Assembly: GCA_963763855.1 (NCBI GenBank) | Contig: CAVXPU010000005.1 | Location: forward strand, 1,364,001-1,428,000 | Reading direction: 5' to 3' | Source: JAIBCC01 sp963763855 | GTDB taxonomy: Bacteria > Acidobacteriota > Blastocatellia > Pyrinomonadales > Pyrinomonadaceae | DNA length: 64,000 nt | Shown here: positions 34,593 through 44,092 of the stretch, one piece after another | Layout of the letters: each line of letters opens with the position of its first letter | Numbering within the stretch: the first letter of the stretch is position 1 | The notes under the pieces: generated by a model | What the model was told of the DNA's origin: nothing | The model's input: the letters and a program-made list of their open reading frames with translations, nothing else | Databases searched by the model: none | Position numbers and translations under genes: made by a program

Positions 34593-35271
34593 AAAGCAAA
34601 AAATTTTGGTAATTGACGATGAACCGCAGATAATTCGGGTGTTGCGGCAAATTTTGTCTGCTCACGCTTTCGACATTCGCACGGCAAGCGACGGCGAGGC
34701 GGGTTTTGAACTTTTCAATGATTGGCAACCAAATTTGGTCATTACAGATTTGCAAATGCCAAACTTAAAAGGATTAGAACTTTGTCAAAAAATTCGTCAG
34801 GTTTCTGAAACGCCGATAATCATACTATCTGTAAGAGACGATGAAAAAACGATTGTCGAAGCCTTAGATATTGGAGCGGATGATTATATTACCAAGCCGT
34901 TTGCCTCAAACGAATTATTGGCGAGAGTGCGTGCAAATTTACGTCGTGTTACGCAAAAACAAGAAAATTTTATTGAGCTTGGAGATTTTTACCTTGATTT
35001 TTCCGCACACAAAGTTTTAATCAAAAGTGAAGAAAAACATCTTACGCCAAAAGAATTTGAACTGCTCGCCGTTTTACTCAAAAATCACGATAAAGTGTTG
35101 ACACATCAAGTCTTACTCAATAAGGTTTGGGGCAATTATTACACTGAATCGCCTGAAGCTTTGCGGGTTTTGGTTGGCTCGCTCCGCAAAAAGATCGAAA
35201 TTGATTTTTCCAAACCTAAATATCTGCTCACCGAACCTTGGATTGGTTATCGCTTCCTGCCAAACTCCTAA
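34585..35271 (+). CDS. KdpE-like response regulator (OmpR family)
   Basis: The 228-residue protein has a receiver domain with the acidic pair at residues 11-12, phosphoacceptor Asp55 (VITDLQMPN) and the KPF motif, followed by a winged-helix DNA-binding domain (LTPKEFELLAVLLKNHDKVL ... LRVLVGSLRKKIE). The pattern and partner kinase suggest a KdpE type regulator. It should bind DNA near its targets; a KdpE-box-like sequence lies just downstream. Confidence 0.88.
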   Translation: MIEKQKILVIDDEPQIIRVLRQILSAHAFDIRTASDGEAGFELFNDWQPNLVITDLQMPNLKGLELCQKIRQVSETPIIILSVRDDEKTIVEALDIGADDYITKPFASNELLARVRANLRRVTQKQENFIELGDFYLDFSAHKVLIKSEEKHLTPKEFELLAVLLKNHDKVLTHQVLLNKVWGNYYTESPEALRVLVGSLRKKIEIDFSKPKYLLTEPWIGYRFLPNS

Positions 35272-35282
35272 ATCTTTAGAAC

Positions 35283-35304
35283 TTTTTTATAACTTTTTCA
35301 CACC
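35283..35304 (+). promoter_or_regulatory. KdpE-box-like sequence
   Basis: The gap between the response regulator and the next gene contains TTTATAACTTTTTCACACC. From memory the E. coli kdpFABC operator bound by KdpE contains TTTATACTTTTTTTACACC, so the two are nearly superimposable. The site ends 43 bases before the ATG at 35348. A further TTTTTATATTC follows at about 35306. The match was made by eye. Confidence 0.45.
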
Positions 35305-35347
35305 ATTTTTATATTCTTTTAGCTAATCTTTCTATAGGTTTTAGAAA

Positions 35348-35635
35348 ATGAAAGTAGAAAAAGATATGAAAACTGAGTCTTTAAATTTTCCGATTGCTCA
35401 TGCAGAAAAGAGCAGTATAAATAAGCAAAAACGATATTCTTTAATAGCTTTTTTAGGTGGATTTGGCGGACTTTTGTTTATTTTTACCGGATTCATTTTT
35501 CTGGTTATTCATTCAATTATCAATGCCGATTCAATCTTTGACGAAATCGGCACAACCTTAATCTTTCTTTCATATCCAATGCTGTTTATCGGCGGACATT
35601 TTATGGATAAAGCCACAGAAAATAAAACAAATTAG
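35348..35635 (+). CDS. Small membrane protein
   Basis: The 95-residue protein has a polar N-terminal 35 residues followed by two hydrophobic segments (about 38-60 and 72-90; GGFGGLLFIFTGFIFLV and LIFLSYPMLFIGG). The family is not recognised. It lies 7 bases before the KimA-like permease gene, so it may be co-transcribed and assist or regulate it. Confidence 0.65.
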   Translation: MKVEKDMKTESLNFPIAHAEKSSINKQKRYSLIAFLGGFGGLLFIFTGFIFLVIHSIINADSIFDEIGTTLIFLSYPMLFIGGHFMDKATENKTN

Positions 35636-35642
35636 GTATTTT

Positions 35643-37636
35643 ATGAACTTAAAACGAATACTTTTCGGTAATCCGATTGCCAACGAACACGCCCTTCACG
35701 AGCGTTTGAACAAGAAAACGGGTCTCGCGGTTTTTTCGTCCGACGCACTTTCTTCGACAGCGTATGCAACTGAAGAAATCCTTTTAGTTTTAGCAGTTGC
35801 AGTAGCTTATGGAAACGCAACTTCTTTTAATTATGTTGTGCCGATTTCAATCGCCATCGGCATACTTATTTGGATCGTGGCATTCAGTTATAGGCAAACG
35901 ATTCACGCTTATCCATCGGGCGGCGGTGCTTATATTGTAGCCAAGACAACTTAGGAACGAATTCAGGTTTAATTGCGGCTGCATCGCTATTGGTCGATTA
36001 TATTTTAACAGTAGCGGTTTCGATTTCGGCAGGCGTAGCGGCAATAACTTCTGCAATTCAAGGCACAAGATACGAATGGTTAACGGCTTACACAGTTCAT
36101 CTTTGCATTGGCTTCATCATTTTTATTGCCTTTGCAAATCTACGGGGAGTTCGTGAATCAGGGACGCTTTTTTCGATTCCAACGTACGGGTTTGTGATTA
36201 GCTTTTTCTTGATGATTCTGTATGGGTTGTTTCATTATTTCAGTTACGGCGGACAAGTTCCAATGCCGCAAAATGACGAGATAAAACTCGCCGAAGGTTA
36301 TGTTCCGCAGGCACTTACGCTATTTTTGCTACTTGGTGCGTTTTCTAACGGTTGTTCCGCTTTGACCGGAATCGAGGCAATTTCAAATGGTGTTCAAGCT
36401 TTCAAAAAACCGGAGGCAAGAAATGCTTCATCAACCTTAATTTGGATGGCATTTTTGCTTTCCGCAATGTTTCTCGGAACAAGCGTTTTAGCCTATCTTT
36501 ATCAAGTTCATCCGCATTCAAACGAAACGGTTATTTCACAATTTGCGAGAGTTATTTTTACCGGCGGCTTAAGTTGGTTTTACTTTGTAATTCAAGCATT
36601 TACCGCAGCTATTTTGATATTAGCTGCGAATACAGCGTTTGCAGATTTCCCTCGACTTTCTTCGCTTCTAGCCAACGATAGATTTTTGCCCAGACAATTT
36701 TCTAATCGCGGCGACAAACTCGTTTTTACCAATGGAATTATTATTTTGTCAATCGCGGCAATTATCTTAGTTATTGTGTTTCAAGGAGATACAAGCAAAC
36801 TTATTCCGCTTTATGCGGTTGGTGTGTTTCTTTCGTTTACCCTTTCGCAATCTGGAATGGTTATTCACTGGTTACGCGAACGTGAAAAAAATGGTAACGG
36901 CAAAAACGGAAAAACAGATGAAGAAATCCACGTTTCGATGGCTGATCCGCAACTTGCGATTTCAGAAGCCAAAAGTCGTAAGTCACAAGCCGTTGACGAT
37001 TATGTTACAGACTCCGACAATTGGCTTAAATCATTGTTATTAAATGGTTTTGGGGCAATTTGCACAGCAATCGTTTTGGTGGTTTTTGTTATTACCAAAT
37101 TTATGCATGGAGCTTGGCTAGTTGTTTTAATTATTCCAATTTTAGTTTTTATGTTTCGGTCAATTCACAAGCATTATGTTAATGTTTCAAACGAACTTTC
37201 CACAACCGGAATCGAAAAACTGCAAACTATAAAACACGAAGTTATCGTGCCAATTTCAGGTTTGCATCAAGGCGTTTTGTTGGCTCTGCAATATGCAAAA
37301 TCAATCGCACCTAATAATGTAACTGCTGTATTTATAGATCTTGACGGCGAATCGGGCGAAAAACTGAAAGAAGCATGGGAGAAATGGGAATTAGGCATTA
37401 AATTAGTAGTTTTATCTTCGCCGTATCGAAGTTTGACCCAACCTTTGCTTGAATATATTGACCAATGTGACCGCCGAGCCGATGATGATTTGCTAACAGT
37501 AATTTTACCCGAATTTGTTCCCGCCAAATGGTGGCATCAGATTTTGCACAATCAAAGTTCACTGGTATTGAAGGCAACTTTGCTTTTCAAAAAAGGAATT
37601 ATTGTTACAAATGTGCCTTATCATCTTAAACATTAA
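35643..37636 (+). pseudogene. KimA-like APC-family potassium/amino acid permease, one frameshift
   Basis: The first frame encodes KKTGLAVFSSDALSSTAYAT, a hallmark of the KimA/YdaO branch of APC permeases, and runs to a TAG near 35952. Restoring one A in ACAAC at 35946-35950 yields AYIVAKTNLGTNSGLIAAAS and joins the second frame (to 37636). The joined protein is about 664 residues with some 12 membrane segments and a C-terminal cytosolic domain (VIVPISGLHQGVLLALQYAK). Known KimA proteins import potassium. The frameshift is in a short A-run, so a sequencing error is possible. Confidence 0.8.
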
Positions 37637-37749
37637 TTTTTGATGAAAAGTATAATTAGATTTTTCACTCTTCGATAGTTTCATAAAAACTTAAATACCA
37701 ATTCCACTTGCACTTGTTGCTATGCTTTGTTTCAATTGATTGTGAAACT

Positions 37750-39504
37750 ATGCACAGCAATTTACGTTCATTTTTAAAACAATTACGCCAAGAAAACGAT
37801 TTGATTGAGATAGATGCGGAAGTTGATCCGTATTTGGAACTCGCGGAAATTCATCGCCGCGTTATCGAAGATCAGGGTAAAGCCTTATTATTCAACAACG
37901 TCAAAGGGAGTTCCTACCCGGTAGTTACAAATCTTTTCGGTACAATAAAAAGAATTGATCTAGCTTTTACCAAGAAACCGCAGGAATTTGTAAAAACTGC
38001 CGTCAAGATGGTTGAAGACCTTTTGCCGCCGAAGTTTGGCAAGCTTTGGGGGTATCGGCAGATGGCTTTTGATGCATTGAAATTTGGCACAAAACAAGTA
38101 GCTTCCGCACCCATTTTGGAAGTTTGCGATAAACCAGCTAATTTGGATTCAATACCGATTTTAACTACTTGGCAAGACGATGGCGGAGCCTTTGTGACGC
38201 TGCCGCTCGTTTATACTGAGAGTCCTACATCCGGCAAACACAATCTCGGAATGTATCGCATCCAAAGGCATGATGCACAAACTACTGGAGTTCATTGGCA
38301 GATTCACAAAGGCGGCGGATTTCACTATCACGAAGCGGAAAAGCTCAATCAATCATTGCCCGTTACGATATTTTTAGGCGGACCTCCCGCGATGATTTTG
38401 TCGGCGATTGCACCGCTGCCCGAAGACGTTCCTGAATTGATGCTGGCATCGTTGCTCGCCGGACAAAAGATCAAAACAACCAAGAATCCATTGGCTGACG
38501 GACATCGTTTGATCGCTGAAGCTGAATTTGCGATTTGCGGGAAGGTTAAGCCTCATTTGCGTCGTCCGGAAGGTCCTTTTGGGGATCACTACGGTTATTA
38601 TTCTCTTCAGCATGACTACCCCGTTTTGAATGTCGAAGCAGTTTTTCATCGCAAAGACGCGATTTATCCCGCAACCGTTGTCGGCAAACCTCGTCAGGAA
38701 GATTTCTTTATCGGTGACTACTTACAAGAACTTTTGTCGCCGCTTTTTCCGCTCGTTATGCCTGCGGTAAAGGACTTATGGAGCTATGGCGAAACGGGAT
38801 TTCATTCTTTGGCTGCCGCAGTCGTTAAAGAAAGATATTCCCGCGAAGCACTTGGAGCGGGTTTTCGAATTTTGGGTGAAGGACAACTTTCACTCACAAA
38901 ATTTTTGCTTTTAACCGATAAACCGCAAGATCTACGCGACTTCAAAAGCCTTTTCGAGCATATTCTGGCACGTGTAAATTGGGAGAGCGACTTCTTTATT
39001 TTCGACCGCACTTCATTTGATACCCTAGATTATGCCTCGGGGAAAATTAACCACGGCAGCAAAGCAATGTTAGTCGGAACTGGCGACGCGATTCGTGATT
39101 TGAAATATGAATTTCAAGGAGATTTACCGAGCGATATCAAGCGTGCGGAAGTATTTTGCGGTGGCTGTTTGGTAATTGAAGGAAAAAGCTACGAAGACGA
39201 TAAGGAGCAAGCTGAGAGAATATCAAAATCAGGGAAGTTTGATGATTTTCAGGTCGTTGTTTTGCACGATTCTGCCGATTATGCAAAATCTGCCGAACAA
39301 TTTTTGTGGGCTACCTGGACGCGTTTTAATCCTTCTACTGATATTTATGCTAAAAACCTGAGCGTAAAAAACAACCATATTTCTTATCAAAACCCAATAA
39401 TTATCGATGCCCGGATGAAACCTTGGTATCCGAAAGAACTCGAGCCGCGAGAAGATATTGTAAAACTCGTGGATAGCAGATGGCGGGAATATTTTCCAAA
39501 ATAA
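37750..39504 (+). CDS. UbiD-family decarboxylase
   Basis: UbiD enzymes decarboxylate aromatic or unsaturated acids using prenylated FMN made by UbiX. The 584-residue protein shows the family pattern: SFLKQLRQENDLIEIDAEVD, LFNNVKGSSYPVVTNLFG, MYRIQRHDAQTTGVHWQ, and EGPFGDHYGYYSL with the active-site Glu-rich region. The start ATG 37750 is chosen over an upstream TTG. It may act in menaquinone biosynthesis. The ubiX partner is not in the window. Confidence 0.9.
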   Translation: MHSNLRSFLKQLRQENDLIEIDAEVDPYLELAEIHRRVIEDQGKALLFNNVKGSSYPVVTNLFGTIKRIDLAFTKKPQEFVKTAVKMVEDLLPPKFGKLWGYRQMAFDALKFGTKQVASAPILEVCDKPANLDSIPILTTWQDDGGAFVTLPLVYTESPTSGKHNLGMYRIQRHDAQTTGVHWQIHKGGGFHYHEAEKLNQSLPVTIFLGGPPAMILSAIAPLPEDVPELMLASLLAGQKIKTTKNPLADGHRLIAEAEFAICGKVKPHLRRPEGPFGDHYGYYSLQHDYPVLNVEAVFHRKDAIYPATVVGKPRQEDFFIGDYLQELLSPLFPLVMPAVKDLWSYGETGFHSLAAAVVKERYSREALGAGFRILGEGQLSLTKFLLLTDKPQDLRDFKSLFEHILARVNWESDFFIFDRTSFDTLDYASGKINHGSKAMLVGTGDAIRDLKYEFQGDLPSDIKRAEVFCGGCLVIEGKSYEDDKEQAERISKSGKFDDFQVVVLHDSADYAKSAEQFLWATWTRFNPSTDIYAKNLSVKNNHISYQNPIIIDARMKPWYPKELEPREDIVKLVDSRWREYFPK

Positions 39505-39532
39505 GTGAAAAAAAACTGTATAATTCGATGCG

Positions 39533-40399
39533 ATGAAAAAGTTTCTGAAATATATCCTGATTGTATTCGTTAGCGGATTTTTTATCGCTCTTTCTTTGCT
39601 TGCGTACACATATTTTATTGAGCCATATCAGCTTGTAATTAAAGAGGTTAGCTTAAATCTGCCGCACTGGGAGTATGAATTGGATGGCTTCAAAATTGTA
39701 GCAGTTTCTGATATTCACGGCGGTTCGCATACTATTACTGAAGAAAGGCTGCAAGATATCACCCAAAAAATAAATGCTCAAAATCCTGATATTGTTGTAA
39801 TATTAGGTGATTTTGTTTCGCAAGTTAGCGACGGCAAACCGCTTCATGACAGGGAATTGAAAATGCCGATGGCGATGATTGCTCAAAATCTGAAAGGTTT
39901 GAAAACTAAATTTGGAGTTTTCGCGGTAATCGGCAATCACGATTGGTGGTATGACGAAAAAGAATGCCGAAAAGCACTGGAAGACGTTGGATTTACGGTT
40001 TTGGACAATCAGACTAAGTCGTTTGTCGTCAATAATAAGACTGTTTCGCTTCTTGGAATTGAAGACTTTTGGAAGAAGGAAAAGGTTGAAATAGGTAAGC
40101 CCTTGGCAGAGCTCCCAAATCAACAAAATATCATCGGAATTACACATAACCCCGATAGTTTTGATGAAACACCCGAGTTAATTTCACTGCTCATTGCCGG
40201 GCATACCCATGGCGGACAGGTTAATTTTCCAATAATTGGAGCTCCGATCGTTCCGGCAAAAAAGGAATATACGAGCGGTCATGTAATTAAGGATGGAAGA
40301 AATCTTTATGTCACGACAGGAATAGGTACATCGGGTTTGCCTTTTAGATTTAGAGTTCCGCCCGAAATTGTGGTAATTACTGTAAATGGAAAAAGATAA
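39533..40399 (+). CDS. Membrane-anchored metallophosphoesterase (YkuE-like), paralog 1
   Basis: The 288-residue protein starts with one membrane helix (ILIVFVSGFFIALSLLAYTY), then a calcineurin-like phosphoesterase domain with DIHGG, ILGDFVS, VIGNHDWW, GITHNPDS and AGHTHGGQ, the residues binding the two metals. The substrate is unknown; related proteins act on UDP-sugar lipids or phosphodiesters. It is 28 bases after ubiD and 16 bases before a paralog. Confidence 0.85.
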   Translation: MKKFLKYILIVFVSGFFIALSLLAYTYFIEPYQLVIKEVSLNLPHWEYELDGFKIVAVSDIHGGSHTITEERLQDITQKINAQNPDIVVILGDFVSQVSDGKPLHDRELKMPMAMIAQNLKGLKTKFGVFAVIGNHDWWYDEKECRKALEDVGFTVLDNQTKSFVVNNKTVSLLGIEDFWKKEKVEIGKPLAELPNQQNIIGITHNPDSFDETPELISLLIAGHTHGGQVNFPIIGAPIVPAKKEYTSGHVIKDGRNLYVTTGIGTSGLPFRFRVPPEIVVITVNGKR

Positions 40400-40415
40400 A
40401 TAAGGGTCTAAACAA

Positions 40416-41303
40416 ATGAAAATACCCCCCAAGAGATTTATTTTCGGATGGATTATTCTATTTTTCACCAGTCTGGCGATTTGGGCGTTTTTGATCGAAC
40501 CAAATCATTTAATCGTAAAACAACACACTTTAAAATTAAAAAAATGGTCGCCAAAATTGAATGGCATTAAGATCGTCGCGATTTCAGACGTTCACGCGGG
40601 TTCTAATTTTATTGACGAAGAGAAACTGCATCGAATTGTTTCATTATCCAATCAGCAAGATGCCGACTTGATAATTTTTCTCGGAGATTATCTTTCCGCC
40701 GAATATTTTGATCGAAAAAAACTTAAGATGCCGCTTGAAACCGCTGTCCAAAATTTGAGCGGAATGCGTGCAAAATATGGCGTTTTTGCTGTTTTGGGAA
40801 ATCACGATAATGAGTATGGAAACGAAAAGGTAAAAGCTGAATTTGAAAACGCCGGTTACAGGGTCTTGGAAAATGAGGCGATTAGTATTGAAAAAAATGG
40901 CGAAAAGATTAGATTCGTTGGCTTGGCAGACGTTTTAAAAACGGGGAATCCTTTGAATTATTCCGAAGATGCGAAAAGTGCTCTGGATAAACTAGGCGAA
41001 ACCGAAGGAAATATAATCGCTTTTACTCATAATCCGGATATGGTGGAATTTCTGACTGGCGATCATCTAATCTCGAAGGATTTTTCGCTTTTTCTTGCGG
41101 GTCATACGCATGGCGGACAGTGTAATTTTCCATTAATTGGCTCGCCGATTGTTCCGTCAAGTTTTGGGCAAAAGTATGCGGCGGGTTTTATTCGCAAAAA
41201 CGACGTTGATGTATTTGTGGCGACGGGAATTGGCACGAGTATTTTACCGGTTCGCTTTAGGGTGCCGCCAGAAATTTCGGTATTAACGTTAGAAGCGGAG
41301 TAA
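40416..41303 (+). CDS. Membrane-anchored metallophosphoesterase (YkuE-like), paralog 2
   Basis: The 295-residue protein repeats the architecture of its neighbour: an N-terminal helix (FGWIILFFTSLAIWAFLIE), then DVHAGS, FLGDYLS, VLGNHDNEYG, FTHNPDM and AGHTHGGQ. The two paralogs share the same ending (RFRVPPEI), so they arose by tandem duplication and then diverged. A terminator follows the gene. Confidence 0.85.
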   Translation: MKIPPKRFIFGWIILFFTSLAIWAFLIEPNHLIVKQHTLKLKKWSPKLNGIKIVAISDVHAGSNFIDEEKLHRIVSLSNQQDADLIIFLGDYLSAEYFDRKKLKMPLETAVQNLSGMRAKYGVFAVLGNHDNEYGNEKVKAEFENAGYRVLENEAISIEKNGEKIRFVGLADVLKTGNPLNYSEDAKSALDKLGETEGNIIAFTHNPDMVEFLTGDHLISKDFSLFLAGHTHGGQCNFPLIGSPIVPSSFGQKYAAGFIRKNDVDVFVATGIGTSILPVRFRVPPEISVLTLEAE

Positions 41304-41323
41304 ATTTGGATCGGGACGAGTGG

Positions 41324-41358
41324 AAAAAGAGGCGGTCGAATTTCAACTACCTCTTTTT
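41324..41358. terminator. Bidirectional terminator
   Basis: AAAAAGAGG (41324-41332) pairs with CCTCTTTTT (41350-41358) around a 17-base loop. A's on one side and T's on the other let it work for the + strand gene ending at 41303 and the - strand gene ending at 41400. Confidence 0.7.
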
Positions 41359-41363
41359 GTTTT

Positions 41364-41385
41364 GGGGGCTTTGGGGGTATGGGGG
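41364..41385 (+). other. Three GGGGG runs
   Basis: GGGGG occurs at 41364-41368, 41373-41377 and 41381-41385, separated by 3-4 bases. Only three runs are present, so a standard four-run G-quadruplex is not met. It stands out in AT-rich sequence just past a terminator. Confidence 0.5.
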
Positions 41386-41399
41386 TAAAGTAGCAGATA

Positions 41400-41669
41400 T
41401 TAAAATCTATCTTTCATAAGCATTAACGATGCTAAACAAACCAAAGTTTCGTTTTCGCCTTCAAATTCAATATGAACCGAATTTTCGTAAGCTTGTCTTA
41501 GAATATTCGATTCGGAAATTTCAAAAATCTGAGAAGCATTTGGAAGAGAAATAAATTCCGCATTTGATCCGCAAGTTTCGCAATTTTTCTTAACCTTTTT
41601 AAGGTTTGAAATTACTCTAACTCTCTCAAATTCAATATTTACTTCTCTAATCTTTTTGTTTTCTGTCAT
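41400..41669 (-). CDS. Small Cys-x2-Cys / helix-turn-helix protein
   Basis: From the ATG at 41669 the product is 89 residues (MTENKKIREVNIEFERVRVI); an in-frame upstream start at 41714 would add 15. It has a Cys-x2-Cys pair (CETCGSN), then a MerR/excisionase-like helix-turn-helix stretch (ASQIFEISESNILRQAYENS) and the end HIEFEGENETLVCLASLM. This arrangement is shared by many small proteins of Acidobacteriota, whose targets are unknown. Confidence 0.6.
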   Translation of the reverse strand: MTENKKIREVNIEFERVRVISNLKKVKKNCETCGSNAEFISLPNASQIFEISESNILRQAYENSVHIEFEGENETLVCLASLMLMKDRF

Positions 41670-41843
41670 AGTCAACCAAATCTGGCTTTTTAGCTTTTGA
41701 AAAATTTCTTGCAATTAAATTGATATGCTCTAAAATTCATTGTTATTGATTTATCAATTTTAGAGGCTCTATTTAAGACGAAATCATTCCGATTATCTTT
41801 AGAAAATTCTGAAAATTTTCTGAAAGTTTCCTGAATTCATAAA

Positions 41844-43649
41844 ATGAACCAAGCCCCCGGTAAAATTTACACATTTGGAAAATTCCAACTTGATGCGAAC
41901 GAAAGAATACTTTTTGATGGCAAAGAAACGATTTCTTTGACCCCTAAAGCCTTTGATACATTGCTTTTGTTGATTGAAAATTGCGGAAGGGTCTTGAGCA
42001 AAGAAAAGATCATGGAGATCGTTTGGGAAAACAGTTTCGTTGAAGAAAATAATTTGGCTCAAAATATTTCACATTTACGCAAGGTTTTGGGCGAAGGCAA
42101 AAACGGTGCAAAATTCATTGAAACCGTTTCAAAACGTGGTTATCGATTTATTGCTTCGGTTGAAACTAATGAGGAAACTGATTCGGATCTGGTAATTTAC
42201 GAACGCACTCGTGCCAAAATTTCAATTCGCGAAGAATTGATCGAAAATTCTGACTCGCCAAATTCTCCAGCGTTCAATCAGCCACCCCAATTGAAGAGCG
42301 TTTCTACCGCCTTGCCCGTCTATAAACCCGAAACTCATTATGCCCAAAGCGGCGAGGTTAATATTGCTTACCAAGTAGTTGGCAGCGGTGATATTGACAT
42401 AGTTTTCGTGATGGGATGGATTTCGCACCTCGAATATTTCTGGGAACATCACCTTTTTGCGTCTTTTTTGAATCGCCTTGCATCATTCTCGCGTTTGATT
42501 TTGTTTGATAAACGGGGAACCGGGCTTTCCGATCGCGTTCCTTTGAATGAATTGCCAACCCTTGAGCAAAGAATGGACGATGTGCGAGCTGTTATGGATG
42601 CAGTTGGATCAGAACGTGCCGTTTTGATTGGAGTTTCGGAAGGCGGACCGATGTGCAGTTTGTTTGCCGCCACCTACCCGGAACGCACGTCTGCCCTCGT
42701 AATGATCGGCACTTACGCCAAAAGAATTTGGGAAAAAGATTATCCGTGGGCTCCAACCACTGACCAGCGAGAAGCTTTTTTTGATACCGTTCGCCGAGAT
42801 TGGGGGAAAGCGGTTGGTATCGAAGAACGTGCTCCTTCGATGGCTCACGACGAAGAATTTCGCAATTGGTGGGCTACCTATTTGCGGATGGGAGCGAGTC
42901 CGGGAGCGGCGGTTGCACTGACAAAAATGAATGCCGAAATTGACGTGAGGGATATTTTGCCAACCATTCGCGTTCCAACTTTGGTCATTCATCGAAGCGG
43001 CGATATGTGCCTCAAAGTAGAAGAAGGACGCTTTGTAGCTTCGCAGATTCCAGCCTGTAAATACCTGGAATTAGACGGGATAGATCATCTACCCTTCGTT
43101 GGCGACCAAGAAGAAATTTTAGAAGAGATCGAAGAATTTTTAACGGGAATGCGGCATTCGGATGAATACGACCGCGTTTTGGCAACTGTTTTGAGCGTTA
43201 AAATCATCGATCCCGATGCTCATGCTCTTGAAATTTCCAATTGGCAACAACTTATCGAACGATCCAGTGCTTACGTTCGCCGACAAATCGAACTTTTTAA
43301 AGGCAGGGAAGTTTCCTACAACGAAACCGGTCTATTAGCCACATTTGACGGACCCGCCCGAGCAATTCGCTGTGCAATGGCAATCACCGAATCTGCAAAT
43401 CGCTTAGGTTTGCGGGTAAAAACGGGAGTTCACACCGGCGAATGCGACGTAATCGGCGAAACTTACGGCGGGGTAGCCGTCAAACTTGCCGAACACATCG
43501 CCGATGAAGCGGAACTTGGCGAAGTTTTGGTTTCCCGCACCGTTAAGGATCTCGTCGCCGGATCAGGTCTGTCATTTGTGGAACACAGTCTTAAGACTTT
43601 TGCGGATATTCAGGGCGAATGGCGTTTATTTGGGGTTAAGAAAGGTTAA
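41844..43649 (+). CDS. Winged-helix / alpha-beta hydrolase / cyclase-homology fusion protein
   Basis: The 601-residue protein has an OmpR-type winged-helix DNA-binding domain (about 8-103; LTPKAFDTLLLLIENCGRVL), an alpha/beta hydrolase (about 160-430; nucleophile in GVSEGGP, HRSGD, GIDHLPF) and a C-terminal class III cyclase-homology domain (about 445-598; LIERSSAYVRRQIELFKGRE, VKTGVHTGECDVIGE). The FTDI and AGDG metal-binding motifs of active cyclases are replaced by SVKI and NETG, so it is probably catalytically dead. No receiver domain is present. It may be a one-component sensor-regulator. Confidence 0.85.
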   Translation: MNQAPGKIYTFGKFQLDANERILFDGKETISLTPKAFDTLLLLIENCGRVLSKEKIMEIVWENSFVEENNLAQNISHLRKVLGEGKNGAKFIETVSKRGYRFIASVETNEETDSDLVIYERTRAKISIREELIENSDSPNSPAFNQPPQLKSVSTALPVYKPETHYAQSGEVNIAYQVVGSGDIDIVFVMGWISHLEYFWEHHLFASFLNRLASFSRLILFDKRGTGLSDRVPLNELPTLEQRMDDVRAVMDAVGSERAVLIGVSEGGPMCSLFAATYPERTSALVMIGTYAKRIWEKDYPWAPTTDQREAFFDTVRRDWGKAVGIEERAPSMAHDEEFRNWWATYLRMGASPGAAVALTKMNAEIDVRDILPTIRVPTLVIHRSGDMCLKVEEGRFVASQIPACKYLELDGIDHLPFVGDQEEILEEIEEFLTGMRHSDEYDRVLATVLSVKIIDPDAHALEISNWQQLIERSSAYVRRQIELFKGREVSYNETGLLATFDGPARAIRCAMAITESANRLGLRVKTGVHTGECDVIGETYGGVAVKLAEHIADEAELGEVLVSRTVKDLVAGSGLSFVEHSLKTFADIQGEWRLFGVKKG

Positions 43650-43682
43650 GAAAATTGTCCAAGTGTGGTTGGAACAAATTGT

Positions 43683-43985
43683 ATGAACAACAAAGATTTA
43701 GGAGAATTCAATTTTGCCAAAGAAACGACGGTTTCTATCTCTGAACGTCCGCCAAAAGAAGAAGTTCTAGCGGTTTGCTTAGAAAGCGACGACCATAAAT
43801 TACTGATTCCATTGAAGATTTACAAAATCGGTCTGCGTGGCGATAAAGCACGTGTCATTGACGAAGAAGGTGAAAGTGCAATTTATCCGCTAAATTATTT
43901 TTTAGTATTACCGCTTTCCGAAGAAACTGCCAACACTCTCGAAAAATATCACTCTGCAAATCAAAAAGAAACGGTTTTAGCCTAA
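43683..43985 (+). CDS. Conserved-looking small protein, function unknown
   Basis: The 100-residue product starts at ATG 43683 (MNNKDLGEFNFAKETTV). It is predicted soluble with a beta-rich centre (KLLIPLKIYKIGLRGDKARVIDEEG). No family was recognised. It lies 33 bases after the fusion regulator and may share its transcript. Confidence 0.5.
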   Translation: MNNKDLGEFNFAKETTVSISERPPKEEVLAVCLESDDHKLLIPLKIYKIGLRGDKARVIDEEGESAIYPLNYFLVLPLSEETANTLEKYHSANQKETVLA

Positions 43986-44092
43986 GAAAACTTACCCGAT
44001 TTCGGAATTGGGCTTTGCGACACAATGAAAAAAGCAGGAACGTGACCGTGAAGGACCGAATTCAACGCTTTATACGCAACTAAGAGTTTTAG

